Positions 17,907 through 26,959 of a stretch of DNA of 64,000 nucleotides are shown here, in pieces; position 1 is the stretch's first letter, and each line of letters begins with the position of its first letter. This stretch comes from Aurantiochytrium sp. KH105. Taxonomy: Eukaryota > Sar > Bigyra > Thraustochytrida > Thraustochytriidae. The notes below the pieces were generated by a model, which saw nothing but the letters and a program-made list of their open reading frames with translations, ran no database searches and was not told where the DNA came from. The stretch lies in assembly GCA_003116975.1 (NCBI GenBank), contig BGKB01000024.1, positions 310,001 to 374,000 on the forward strand, read 5' to 3'. The position numbers and the translations under genes are program-made.

Positions 17907-20756
17907 ATGGACTTCTCGAAGTCATCGCGCCGCGCGCTGCGCAAGTTCGAGCACGAGAAACGGCAAAAGGACGCCGCAGATAGGCAAGAGTCACGCCGCC
18001 GCAAGCAGGAGCGCAAGCAGCGCAAGAATGCAGAAAAGGCGCGTCTCGCGCGAGAGATCCTCGTGGTCCCCGCCACCGCCACCGCCACCGCCAACGACGA
18101 GGGCGAAGACGGCCAGACGTCGTACGGCAATGGTGTAGGCATTCCCGCGCAGTCGCAGAGCAATGATCAAGAAGGTGTCAAGCAGCTCAAGGACGCTGGC
18201 GGCAAGCTTTCCTCCGATGTGCTCAAGGTTCTACGCTCGGACGACGACGCTGGCGCAAGCGGGGGCGGAGAACCCTCGTCGCGCAAAAGACAGCGTCAGG
18301 ACCGTCTCCAACGCAGTGTGGACAGCAAGATGTGGCGTCACTTCGACCGCAAGGATGCCGAGAATGCCAACCCCTTCTTTGCCACATACTACCAGCAGCA
18401 GCTCGATATGAGCCCAGATGGCGAAGACTGGAACCAGCTTGCGGCCACGCTCGCAAGCAATCTCAAAGTTACGTTCCGGCTGAACCGGGGCAGACATCCG
18501 CTGACAGCTGCCGCCCTGGACGCCCGCCTTCGCAACGAATTCCAATTCCGAGGCAGTTTTGTCCGCGTTGGCGTCGATCAAATCCTTGCATCCGGCGAAG
18601 TTGTCAAGCCCAGTCCCTGGTCACGCGACCTCTGGCAGCTCGGCACTGATCGCATTGGTTTCAGCAAGGCCAAGACTCTCGAGCCGCTCTACGAGACGCT
18701 GCGGCGTGAAGCCTCGCTCGGCCATCTCGCGCGCCAAGGCATTGCCTCCATGCTTCCTGCCATGGTCCTTCGTCCGCGTCAGGGACAGACCATTCTCGAT
18801 ATGTGTGGCGCGCCGGGAAGCAAGTCAGAACAGGTCCTGCAAATGGTGGGTCCAACCGGAGCGCTTGTGACCAATGACTCGGACCCAAAGCGCCTCGATT
18901 CTGTCTTTCGTCGCCTCAAGCATGTCGGGCACCCAAACCATGTGGTCATCTGCAGCCGGGGTCAGGACCTCGCGCAGCATGCCGGTGCAGATGTCTTCGA
19001 CGGCATCATTTGCGATGTGCCCTGCAGCGGCGACGGCACGACACGCAAATACCCGCATCTTTGGCGCCGCTGGCGGCCTCGCCACGGAGTACAGCTCCAT
19101 GATCTTCAGCTTGACCTTGCTAAGAGCGCAGCAAGTTTACTCAAGGTTGGTGGCCGCATGGTGTATTCGACTTGTGCGTTGAACCCCGTGGAAGACGAGG
19201 CCGTAGTGGCCGCCCTGCTAGAGGCTGCAGGTGGGGCTCTCCGCCTCGTCAAGATTGACCTCGGCGCGTTTCGCACACGTGCAGGCATCGAGTCGTGGAC
19301 CATCGACGATGAAATGGCAAATGCTGGTCTCGACCGACCCGAGGATGAACAAGCCGATGGTTCAGGCGCGGACACTCGTGAGAGTAAACCAGCACGGAAG
19401 CGGGCACGCAAAGGCCGCAAAGGCAAGGGCCAGGCGCCGGAACCGGTCACAGTAACGCCGACCATGCTGCCACCTCCGGATGCGCGACGCACGCGTAAAC
19501 TCAACCTTCCCTACTGCGCACGCGTTCTTCCGCACGACAATGACACCGAAGGCTTCTTTCTCGCTCTCATTGAAAAGGTTGCGGACTGGGATCTCGTCAA
19601 TGAATTTGCAAAGCGGGCGCCGGCAGAGCAACGTGCTAGCGACAGCAAAGAACTTCTCAGTAAACTCGGCTTCAACCCGCGGATCGCCGCGGACGCCAAG
19701 CTACCCAAGTTGGCTTTTCTGGAGGATCCCCCGAAGAAGATTCTCGATGCGCTCCGTGACCAGGTCGGTATAAGCGCCGAGGCTGATACGCATCGTGACG
19801 TCCGCTTTCGCAAGCTCGCTGCGCGCGACGAAAGCGTCGACAAGCGCTACAAGGCTGTCATGATGAGCAACGCAGCTGCGGCTGTCGTTGATGCAAAGTG
19901 GGCCGCTTCGGGATCCGTTCCCGTCCTTCGTGCTGGCGTCGAGGTCGCGCACTTGCGTTCCACGTCCACGGGCATGGCCTTTTGCGCCCTCCCGCAAGCC
20001 GGCCTTGCGCTTGCAGACACTCTTCTCGGTGACATGAACAGCGACGACGAAGAAGATGATACTACTCCCAAGTTTGCTGCGGAACTTCCTCCGTACGATA
20101 TGATGGCACTCCTCCAAGTCGTCATGGCAAGTATGAACAATGACAGTGACATTGAAGATGGCAGTGCAAGCGAAAGTGATGATGGCGGAGATGGACCGGA
20201 TGCTCCGAAGAGACGTAGAGGTAAGGCAGCTGCGCGTGGACCGCCCGTCCTTGAGATTGGACAACTTGTCGTTGTGCTTGAGGATGAGGACATCGAGGAC
20301 GACGAAGATCTTGAACTGTGCCAGCACCCTGCCTCGAACCTTCTCGTCGACTCCTCAGTGGGTGCCAATCTCGTCCTTGCGCTTCGTCCTTTCGAGATTA
20401 CCACGTCAAGTGCAACGGAAGACAGTGCGGCAGCTGCCTCTGCGAATGAAGCTGTTGAGGCCGGATCGAAGCGCCGCATGTCCAAGGCAGAGCGCAAGAT
20501 GCTCAAGAAGCAGAGTAAGAGCCAATCGTCCTCGGCAAAGACCGTTTCCAGCTCCAAGGCCACAACGAAACCGAGTCAGACTAGGTCGGAGCCGCCCTCT
20601 TTGGTTGACATGTTTGCATCGACGCCGAAGCCTGCTTTTGAGATGGTCATCCAGCTCCGCAAGATTTCACCGAGCCATGTAGAGGTCGTCACGGACTACT
20701 CTCGAATCCTCAGCTATGGCCTCACTCTGCAGCATCATCTTTCGCAGCGCGCATAA
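17907..20756 (+). CDS. NSUN2: NSUN2/Trm4-like RNA cytosine-5 methyltransferase
   Basis: SAM-dependent m5C methyltransferase of tRNA and other RNAs (family role). 949 aa from an ATG. SAM-binding motif I is ILDMCGAPGSKSEQVLQ at residues about 296-312. The release Cys is Cys373 in DVPCSGDGTTRK and the nucleophile is Cys423 in YSTCALNPVEDEAVV. The 50-residue spacing between them matches the two catalytic Cys of human NSUN2 as I recall them. A basic N-terminal segment (FEHEKRQKD, KQERKQRKNAEKAR) may direct nuclear localisation. The C-terminal third carries acidic and Ser/Lys-rich insertions and ends in a conserved-looking globular block. One exon. Confidence 0.92.
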   Translation: MDFSKSSRRALRKFEHEKRQKDAADRQESRRRKQERKQRKNAEKARLAREILVVPATATATANDEGEDGQTSYGNGVGIPAQSQSNDQEGVKQLKDAGGKLSSDVLKVLRSDDDAGASGGGEPSSRKRQRQDRLQRSVDSKMWRHFDRKDAENANPFFATYYQQQLDMSPDGEDWNQLAATLASNLKVTFRLNRGRHPLTAAALDARLRNEFQFRGSFVRVGVDQILASGEVVKPSPWSRDLWQLGTDRIGFSKAKTLEPLYETLRREASLGHLARQGIASMLPAMVLRPRQGQTILDMCGAPGSKSEQVLQMVGPTGALVTNDSDPKRLDSVFRRLKHVGHPNHVVICSRGQDLAQHAGADVFDGIICDVPCSGDGTTRKYPHLWRRWRPRHGVQLHDLQLDLAKSAASLLKVGGRMVYSTCALNPVEDEAVVAALLEAAGGALRLVKIDLGAFRTRAGIESWTIDDEMANAGLDRPEDEQADGSGADTRESKPARKRARKGRKGKGQAPEPVTVTPTMLPPPDARRTRKLNLPYCARVLPHDNDTEGFFLALIEKVADWDLVNEFAKRAPAEQRASDSKELLSKLGFNPRIAADAKLPKLAFLEDPPKKILDALRDQVGISAEADTHRDVRFRKLAARDESVDKRYKAVMMSNAAAAVVDAKWAASGSVPVLRAGVEVAHLRSTSTGMAFCALPQAGLALADTLLGDMNSDDEEDDTTPKFAAELPPYDMMALLQVVMASMNNDSDIEDGSASESDDGGDGPDAPKRRRGKAAARGPPVLEIGQLVVVLEDEDIEDDEDLELCQHPASNLLVDSSVGANLVLALRPFEITTSSATEDSAAAASANEAVEAGSKRRMSKAERKMLKKQSKSQSSSAKTVSSSKATTKPSQTRSEPPSLVDMFASTPKPAFEMVIQLRKISPSHVEVVTDYSRILSYGLTLQHHLSQRA

Positions 20757-21365
20757 ACGCCCCCCTCCTTTCCCCCCAAAAAAGTTGAAAACTTTTCCTA
20801 TTTTCATCCTTGGAACTCTCCATTTTATCTTCGACGCCTTGATGCCGCGTTTTCATCCTTTCGACTCGCTGCTCGTGTGATTTATCAACGTGTTCTATTC
20901 GGCAATGTACAAGGTCTACTAGGCCTAGGTAGTACGAGCGAGCGCCAAAAGCTCATGCCTTTCTCCATCCCAAGACCAAGTATTCGGTCATCGGTCACAG
21001 TCGCTCTCATTGAACCAGATAAGGGCGATCGAACGATCGATTGCTAGTTTGCAGAAACAAAACGACTTGAAGGAGGTGCCTCGACGTGCGAACGAGCGTG
21101 CGCGCGAACGAGCGTGCGTGTGGACGCGCGTGCGCAGACGACAGGGCAGACGGCCGGCCCGCCCACGGTCAATAGGCAGATCTGATTGAAGGCGGGCAAG
21201 GCACACAGAGAGGAGAGAGGGATAGAGACAGCCGGCGAGGCGAAGGCTTCGTCCATCCAGCCCGGATACAACGCGCCTTGGGCGGGGCTGTCCCAGTGCC
21301 ACGCCCACGCGACCGCGGAACCGCGCAGACGCGCAAGATTCCCTTTTGCGAGCGATCATAGGAAG
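20757..21365. other. Intergenic region between NSUN2-like and VPS37A-like genes
   Basis: About 610 bases. A T/C-rich 3' flank with a C and A run just after the NSUN2-like stop is followed by GC-rich DNA with GCGTGCG-type repeats near 21100. Open upstream of the VPS37A start only from a TTG. No gene recognised. Confidence 0.5.
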
Positions 21366-22493
21366 ATGTACGGCGGGGGCATGCACCTGGACAGGAATGC
21401 GCAAATCGACGAGCTTCTGAACACGCACCCGCAATGCAAATTCACTCCCGAGAGGGGGGAGCTTGACTTTGCGCTGCAACTGAAGCGCCGCGACCGCTCG
21501 GATATTGTCATTATTCGCATTAACCTGCCCGCTGACTTTCCCACCAAAGCTCCGCACGCCGTCGTGATCACCGAAAATGTGCGACACCCCTGGATCGACC
21601 CGAACGGGCTCATCATCGGCTGCAGCAGCCTGAACTCGTGGAACTCGCGCAGCCGACTTGCAACGGTGGTCTCCGACATCCTCAATCAATTCATCTCTAT
21701 GCCGCCGCAGATCGGAAGCATGTCCTCGTACTCATCGTCAACGTCGTCACCATCCCCTTCTTCTTCGTCGTCGTCAACACCATATCCGTCCTTACCGCAA
21801 CGCAGACAGTCAACGCCAACCCCACCGGGCGCTCGTGCGAGCAGCAGCGGCTATCAGCCCCGAACTTCGATGCCGTCCCGCCAGTCATACGGGATGTCGA
21901 CGTCTTCGTCCTCGTACACGAATCGAAACAAGACTGACACCTCGGACCAAGACTCGGCCGACATGGATGGCGTCTTCATTCCTCCCGTTCCCGATAGGAT
22001 TGATGAGCTCGATGGAAAAACTCAGGCCGAGCTGGAGAAACTGCTCAACGACGAGGACGAGCTCGAAAAGTTTTTCACGTCTCTTCCCATGCCAACAATG
22101 ACTAATGAGTTCAAGTCAACGATTCTCAAGAGTAACGTGACACAAGCAGAGAAAAACCTATCCTTCAAGGAACATATTGAACAGCTCCAAGCAGAAGTCC
22201 TCAAGTTGCAAGAGGAAGCCGTTCCCAAATGGAATGCTTACAAGGAGCTTGAGACCCGTCAGAACGAGTCAATGCGGCGATACGATCCGCTCCGGCTCCT
22301 CACGCAACTAGAGTCGAGTTGCAACAAACTGGATGACGAATCTGAGCTTCTTGCCAGCGAATTTCTCGCCGAGGAGATCTCTCTGCCAGATTTTATCAAA
22401 CGCCAGATCGAGCTTCGCAAACTGTACCACCTTAGAAAAGCCAAGGCAGAGCGTTTCCGCATCGAGCTCAAGCGCTCGGCTTCGACGCAATAG
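21366..22493 (+). CDS. VPS37A-like ESCRT-I subunit (UEV-like plus Mod_r)
   Basis: Component of ESCRT-I, which sorts ubiquitinated cargo into multivesicular bodies. The open frame runs back to a TTG (21186); the ATG at 21366 gives 375 aa. The N-terminal about 110 residues look like a UBC/UEV-type fold (INLPADFPTKAPHAVVI, HPWIDPNGLI), followed by a Ser/Pro/Thr-rich linker (SSTSSPSPSSSSSS), then a helical C-terminal block (AELEKLLNDEDELEKFF to the end) matching the Mod_r domain of VPS37. UEV plus Mod_r is the VPS37A arrangement. One exon. Confidence 0.85.
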   Translation: MYGGGMHLDRNAQIDELLNTHPQCKFTPERGELDFALQLKRRDRSDIVIIRINLPADFPTKAPHAVVITENVRHPWIDPNGLIIGCSSLNSWNSRSRLATVVSDILNQFISMPPQIGSMSSYSSSTSSPSPSSSSSSTPYPSLPQRRQSTPTPPGARASSSGYQPRTSMPSRQSYGMSTSSSSYTNRNKTDTSDQDSADMDGVFIPPVPDRIDELDGKTQAELEKLLNDEDELEKFFTSLPMPTMTNEFKSTILKSNVTQAEKNLSFKEHIEQLQAEVLKLQEEAVPKWNAYKELETRQNESMRRYDPLRLLTQLESSCNKLDDESELLASEFLAEEISLPDFIKRQIELRKLYHLRKAKAERFRIELKRSASTQ

Positions 22494-22935
22494 GCTTTCC
22501 GGACCTCAACGAAAGTAAAGAGGTCTTGACTCACTGCGCGCTCCTTCTTACTCTGTTCTTTTGTAGTTTGCTTTCAAAAAAAAAAAAACTTTGAGATAGT
22601 CGGCCTACATATCCCGATGACAGAAATCTATTGTGGACGAAGGTCCACAATAGGCACCTATATGACGATTTCCTAATTAATCGGCCCTCCCGGCCCGGTG
22701 GTGCAGAAATACAGAAATATCGTATTGTTGACGAAGGATGACAATAAGTATATGAAATAAGCAGTGTTTTTGAACTGTCAGTTGAAATTTCGGTTACAAG
22801 CGTTCGAGCCTTCTCTTCAATGGGCCGAGTCGTGTTTGCTCGCTTCATGTAGGCGATGATTATGCTGATCTAGCAGGTCTACAGAGCAAGTTTGGAGCTC
22901 AAAAATTCCATGTACATCATCTTGAGATTTAAAAT
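22494..22935. other. Left flank of AT-rich island
   Basis: About 440 bases after the VPS37A stop, including a poly-A run at about 22577-22588 and two similar short inverted repeats. Composition is visibly AT-richer than the neighbouring genes. No gene. Confidence 0.5.
22628..22653. repeat. Perfect 11-bp inverted repeat (hairpin)
   Basis: CTATTGTGGAC and its exact reverse complement separated by GAAG. A related but imperfect copy (TATTGTTGACGAAGGATGAC) lies about 95 bases to the right. Confidence 0.85.
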
Positions 22936-23915
22936 TCAAGTTGCTATGTTCGAAAGGCGAGAAACTCCTATCGATCTCTCTGCCATGGCACTGCGTACAC
23001 TGTACTCATACTCAACGTGCTGGTTGCAAGCCAAAGGCGCGCTGTGATGAGTATGAGAGCATGGCGTGCTTGAACCCGAGTGATGCGAAGATTGCGGTGT
23101 ACTGTTCCTAGAATGGCTTGAAGACACGGTTGGTGACCGACGAGCATAGTTGCGGCGCAGAACAATGTCATCCTCATGCCGCTGCCGCGAACAGGTCTTG
23201 GTGTGCTCTGTTGAGGTTTTAAGCCTTACGTGGAGGGTAACAGGACAAAAATTACAACGCTTTCGGGATCCCTCGCCACACACCACGCATCGTTGCTGAT
23301 TACTCTCTAACTCTAGATGAGAATTCCCACTGAGAAGACGTTTCTTCACACTGTTCGTATTCGCGCTCTGAATGACGTCACGATTTCCAAATGGAATTCT
23401 CAGCTTGGCATGTTCGTCATTTGTGAGCCTCCTTGTGGTGACATGGCCATTCTTCTCCTGTACCGGTCGTCCCAACTCCGTTGCACTGCCAATGACATGT
23501 TCACTTGAAAGGCCCCGCTTGAGCACACTCGCTTTGGCGAGAAGGCCCAGCGTAACCTGCACAAATCCGCTGATGTGGCAGCTCCTTGAGCACTCTTGTT
23601 GGAATCTTTTTAAAGTCTGCCATTCACTATCGAATTTGTTCGATGTAATAATGATCCGCCACACGATCAGTGCATTGATCAAGACGTCGGTAAGCATGCC
23701 GATTTCCACCTTAGTCTTCCAATTGGTTTTCAAAGCGCGAGTGTGGAAGCGCTCTGAGAAATCATCAAGGCCATCCACCCCTTGCTTTGAGGCGCTGCAG
23801 TAATACTGCACCAATGAGCTTGTTAGCCGGACAGGGACGAAATTTCCACTTGACTTTTAAAAGTCGCGAGTGATAGGCGCTCCAAGTCGGGAGGCGAGAA
23901 TCTTCCGATCTTCCT
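22936..23915 (-). pseudogene. Broken piggyBac-type transposase (C-terminal part)
   Basis: The minus-strand frame contains SLVQYYCSASKQGVDGLDD, matching the YNxxxxGGVDxxD block near the end of the DDE_Tnp_1_7 (piggyBac) domain, followed by the helix rich in Trp/Lys and LTDVLINALIVWRI, which fits the family's LDLAIVNAY segment. A C-terminal Cys cluster (CVVCGEGSRKRCNFC) fits the zinc-binding tail of piggyBac transposases. The frame is broken by a TAA at 23857-23859; homologous-looking sequence (EEDRKILASRLGAPITRDF) continues upstream of that stop and then ends at further stops. The catalytic Asp region was not found. A dead, truncated transposase is the simplest reading; an unrecognised intron could also explain part of it. 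Confidence 0.6.
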
Positions 23916-25012
23916 CTGTGTAAGCGCAAGAAATGGCCGACGCCGCACGGTCTCGCAGCTTCATCCTGCGAAACAAGCTTCAAAGGTTCTTAATGGAGCT
24001 TCACCCACTTTTGGTGAAAACTTGTTCCGGTTGCTGCCTGTATTGGCGCTGTTGCTGACAAGGTTGGCACATTTGAGACCGTCACAGCTGGTGCAGATGC
24101 AGCTACGCAATTCAAAGCAGAAGTCGACGATGAAGAAGGCGCGGTACGGGACGAACCACTCTGAAAGTCGGTGTCGCATACCGTGATGAGGTGTTTGAAG
24201 ACGATGGCCCATCGATGGCAGAGTCTATTCTACGTTTCTTGTTCATTCTACAAGCCTTGTGATTTCAACGCTTGTGGCCAAACTCGTTGTACGCATTGCA
24301 CCTCACGGCTTCTATCGATCCTTCAGGTACTCCATTGCGTCGCGTTTCCTGCGCTCTCGGCCAGGTTGCGATGGTTAGGTTGATGGTTAGATCACAGGCT
24401 CCACGATGATGCCGTCTTCGCTGCTCGTGCTGAGCGTGGTGCTTGCTGCGCCGGCGGGCTAGCCCCCTAGGCCACTCGGCCTAGTTCACCAGCGCAAGCA
24501 ACCTGCTTGTACGCAGCCGCGGGCTTGCGTACGCGCCCTGAATAGCCTGCAAACTTATCGTCGGGCAGGGCAACACGCAAAGCGACTTTGGCATCCTCGA
24601 AAAAAAGTGAACTTCCTGTCGCACAACCTTGGGCCGATTTCGTGTGGCACCTAGGGCAAGACTGAGCAACCAGACACAGTGTCATCTCCAAACGCGAAGA
24701 CGTGGAAGGGCAAGAGACTCTAGAAACGGGCAAATCCAGGGTACTTAATGTCACCCTTAATCCACAATACAACATTCTTTTTTAGATGCACCACCTTCCA
24801 AAGGTTCTAAAGTGGATTATAATCCACTTTACAAATCATCGGGATATACCGCACTGCGGACCTTTAAAATTGTCATTCGTCAAATGCTTGCTGTGCTGAG
24901 GGCAAAGTGCCTCCTGTTTTAGGCGTTCTAGTTTGTTACACAACCTACACACTGTGAAAAAAACATCATCCATCGTCCACGCATGATATACTTTGTTATG
25001 TTGGTTTTACGC
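23916..25012. other. Right part of AT-rich island
   Basis: About 1.1 kb of balanced to AT-rich sequence without a recognisable gene. Short open frames on both strands match nothing I know. It may be further decayed transposon sequence. Contains a perfect 22-bp palindrome. Confidence 0.4.
24809..24830. repeat. Perfect 22-bp palindrome
   Basis: AAAGTGGATTA followed directly by its reverse complement TAATCCACTTT, with no spacer. A partial copy (TTAATCCACAAT) occurs about 50 bases to the left. Confidence 0.9.
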
Positions 25013-26758
25013 CTATCGTCGATCGGATCGCACGGGCGCTAAAAGTTTGGACTCGTGCAACGACCGGACTGGACTTCGCATACCCCGTGGGAGATTCGCG
25101 AGTAGAGACGCTTGCGGATTCGGCGCCACAACCGGCCCTGGTCGTCGTTTCGGCTTCACTTCGTCAACTTCGTTATTCTTCTTCTTGGTAGTAGTAGTGG
25201 TCGCAGTGGTGGTAGTAACCACCCGGCCCGCAGCCTGGACAGGCGAAGGAAGCGAGAGTCGTTTTTTCTGAGCAATGCGCGCCTCCTTTGCTGCGCGTGA
25301 TCGATCTTCGAGTTCCTGATGCAAATGCTCTCGTGCTTCATTGCACGACGACTGGACGCGGTGCAGACTTTTGCGTTCGGCATGCAGTGCGTCGACGATT
25401 CTGTCCAATTTCTGCAAGAAAGTTTCCTCGTCCACCTCTCGCTCATGCACAAACGCCACGTGCAAACGTTGCATGTCGGCTTTCAAAGCACTCACACGCT
25501 GATCAGAAGCCTGCAGACTGGCAAATTCATTAGCAGAGATCTCTGCTTCACTCTTGGGAATGGCCAGTTCCCCTCGATCCGCATGACCATCGCTTTCATC
25601 TCCAATGCCAACATGCGGCACGCTGAGCTCGCTTCCCAGAGAAGCCATCTCTGCGACAACTTCGCTTGGTGCGTGCTTGCCCGATCGATTATCCGGATGA
25701 TCACCATCACTTGCACTACCGCAGTCTTCACTCCCGGACGAGCGCCTTCGCCTCCTTCGTGATTTCACCCGTTTCGTAGTTTTGTGCGTTTTCAGCTCTT
25801 TTGCTTTGTTCTTTTCGGGACTGTCATTTGTAAGACGAGAAGTGCGATGCAAGCTACCGTCTAAAGGACGCGCACACCACGAAGCCATCGAAAGGTAGGC
25901 CTTTTCGACCTCTTCCGCTTTTTCGCGTCGACGGGTCTTTTGTTTGGCACTGATTCTTTTCTTGTGCTTCTTCTTGTTCGCCTTCAACAGCTTCAGCTGT
26001 TCTCGCCTTTTTGCCTTCACTTCGCTCTTTTGATTTGCCTCGTTGACAGTGTCTGAGAGACTTTCCTCACCCGCGATCGCGCTCGATGCAGCGACTTTGT
26101 CGTCCATCGTCAGCAATCCAGGACGATCATTATCGTCACAATCCACGGATGGATGATGGCTCTCCTCAGCACTTCGATCTTCTACTACAATGCGACGTGT
26201 ACCATCATCTGCATCTGCATCTGCATCTTCGTCTTCATCTTCATCGTTCTTTGTGTCTGACTTCTTCCCCAGCGCCTTCTTCTCTTTCTTTCCGAACTCC
26301 GTCTCGACCTCGTCCTTCTCGTCGTCGGTAGAGACCTCCTCAACCACTGAGGCCCCTTCGTTTCCAGAGTCTTGCTCGCGCGGAGACCCCGACATGCTTG
26401 TCGAAGCTTGCGCGCGACTTTGCGTGCTTGCGTGCTTGCGTGCTAGCGCGCAAGTGCATGTGTGGTCCGAAGAACCGTGACGAATGACGATGCCCTCGTA
26501 CTCTTTTTTCCTGGCCTGGCCTCGCTGCCCGGTTGTTGATGTTCTTGTTGTTATTGTAAAACGGTGTGCACCAAAGAGGACCCTGCTGTTGGCACGGCGC
26601 ACGGAGGAATCAACGGATGCAAAATGAGGGCGGGAGGGATAGGGGGCGGGCGACACGGAGCCGCGCGGGACGCGCTGGGACGCGCTGCGGCGTACCTCGC
26701 AAGCTCGCGCTGCAAGAGAGAGACGCAGAGCACGCCTCGACACCGCGTCGGGCTCCAT
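25013..26758 (-). CDS. Orphan Lys/Arg/Glu-rich coiled-coil protein
   Basis: Not recognised. From the ATG at 26758 it is 581 aa; the ATG at 26395 (460 aa, beginning MSGSPREQDSGNEG) is an equally good start because the first 121 residues are low-complexity Arg/Ser/Thr. There is an acidic stretch (DEDEDEDADADADD, encoded by a hexamer-like repeat near 26210-26248), then a strongly basic region (KAKRREQLKLLKANKKKHKK, further RRRRRR), and a heptad-like helical region near the C-terminus (LKADMQRLHVAF ... LQKLDRIVDALHAERKSL). It is divergent from the dynein heavy chain, so a flagellar link is possible but is only inferred from position. Confidence 0.6.
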   Translation of the reverse strand: MEPDAVSRRALRLSLAARACEVRRSASQRVPRGSVSPAPYPSRPHFASVDSSVRRANSRVLFGAHRFTITTRTSTTGQRGQARKKEYEGIVIRHGSSDHTCTCALARKHASTQSRAQASTSMSGSPREQDSGNEGASVVEEVSTDDEKDEVETEFGKKEKKALGKKSDTKNDEDEDEDADADADDGTRRIVVEDRSAEESHHPSVDCDDNDRPGLLTMDDKVAASSAIAGEESLSDTVNEANQKSEVKAKRREQLKLLKANKKKHKKRISAKQKTRRREKAEEVEKAYLSMASWCARPLDGSLHRTSRLTNDSPEKNKAKELKTHKTTKRVKSRRRRRRSSGSEDCGSASDGDHPDNRSGKHAPSEVVAEMASLGSELSVPHVGIGDESDGHADRGELAIPKSEAEISANEFASLQASDQRVSALKADMQRLHVAFVHEREVDEETFLQKLDRIVDALHAERKSLHRVQSSCNEAREHLHQELEDRSRAAKEARIAQKKRLSLPSPVQAAGRVVTTTTATTTTTKKKNNEVDEVKPKRRPGPVVAPNPQASLLANLPRGMRSPVRSLHESKLLAPVRSDRR

Positions 26759-26959
26759 CGTGTCCCGGCAGCGGCCGGGAACCGCGCGTAAAGGTCAATT
26801 TAAAAGGTGTCTTGCGTCAAGAAGAAGAACGTTAGCAGCAGCAGCCTCGTTAGAGCTTCCTTTGCAGCAAAGCCGAGACCTAGCCCCGCCGGGGCGGAGC
26901 GGAGCAAACTCAAGCTCTGGAGGTGGTTCTTCGGGCCTGCGGGAGAGATCGTGGCCGCG
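26759..26959. promoter_or_regulatory. Bidirectional promoter region of coiled-coil and dynein genes
   Basis: Only 201 bases separate the outermost possible ATG codons (26758 on minus and 26960 on plus); 564 if the minus gene starts at 26395. A TTTAAAAG element at about 26799 could act as a TATA-like box for the dynein. Function is inferred from layout. Confidence 0.35.

Noticed and set aside
20988-21689. Minus-strand 233-residue open frame over the VPS37A 5' part
   Set aside because: Antisense of a clear gene; Arg/Ser-rich and without a match.
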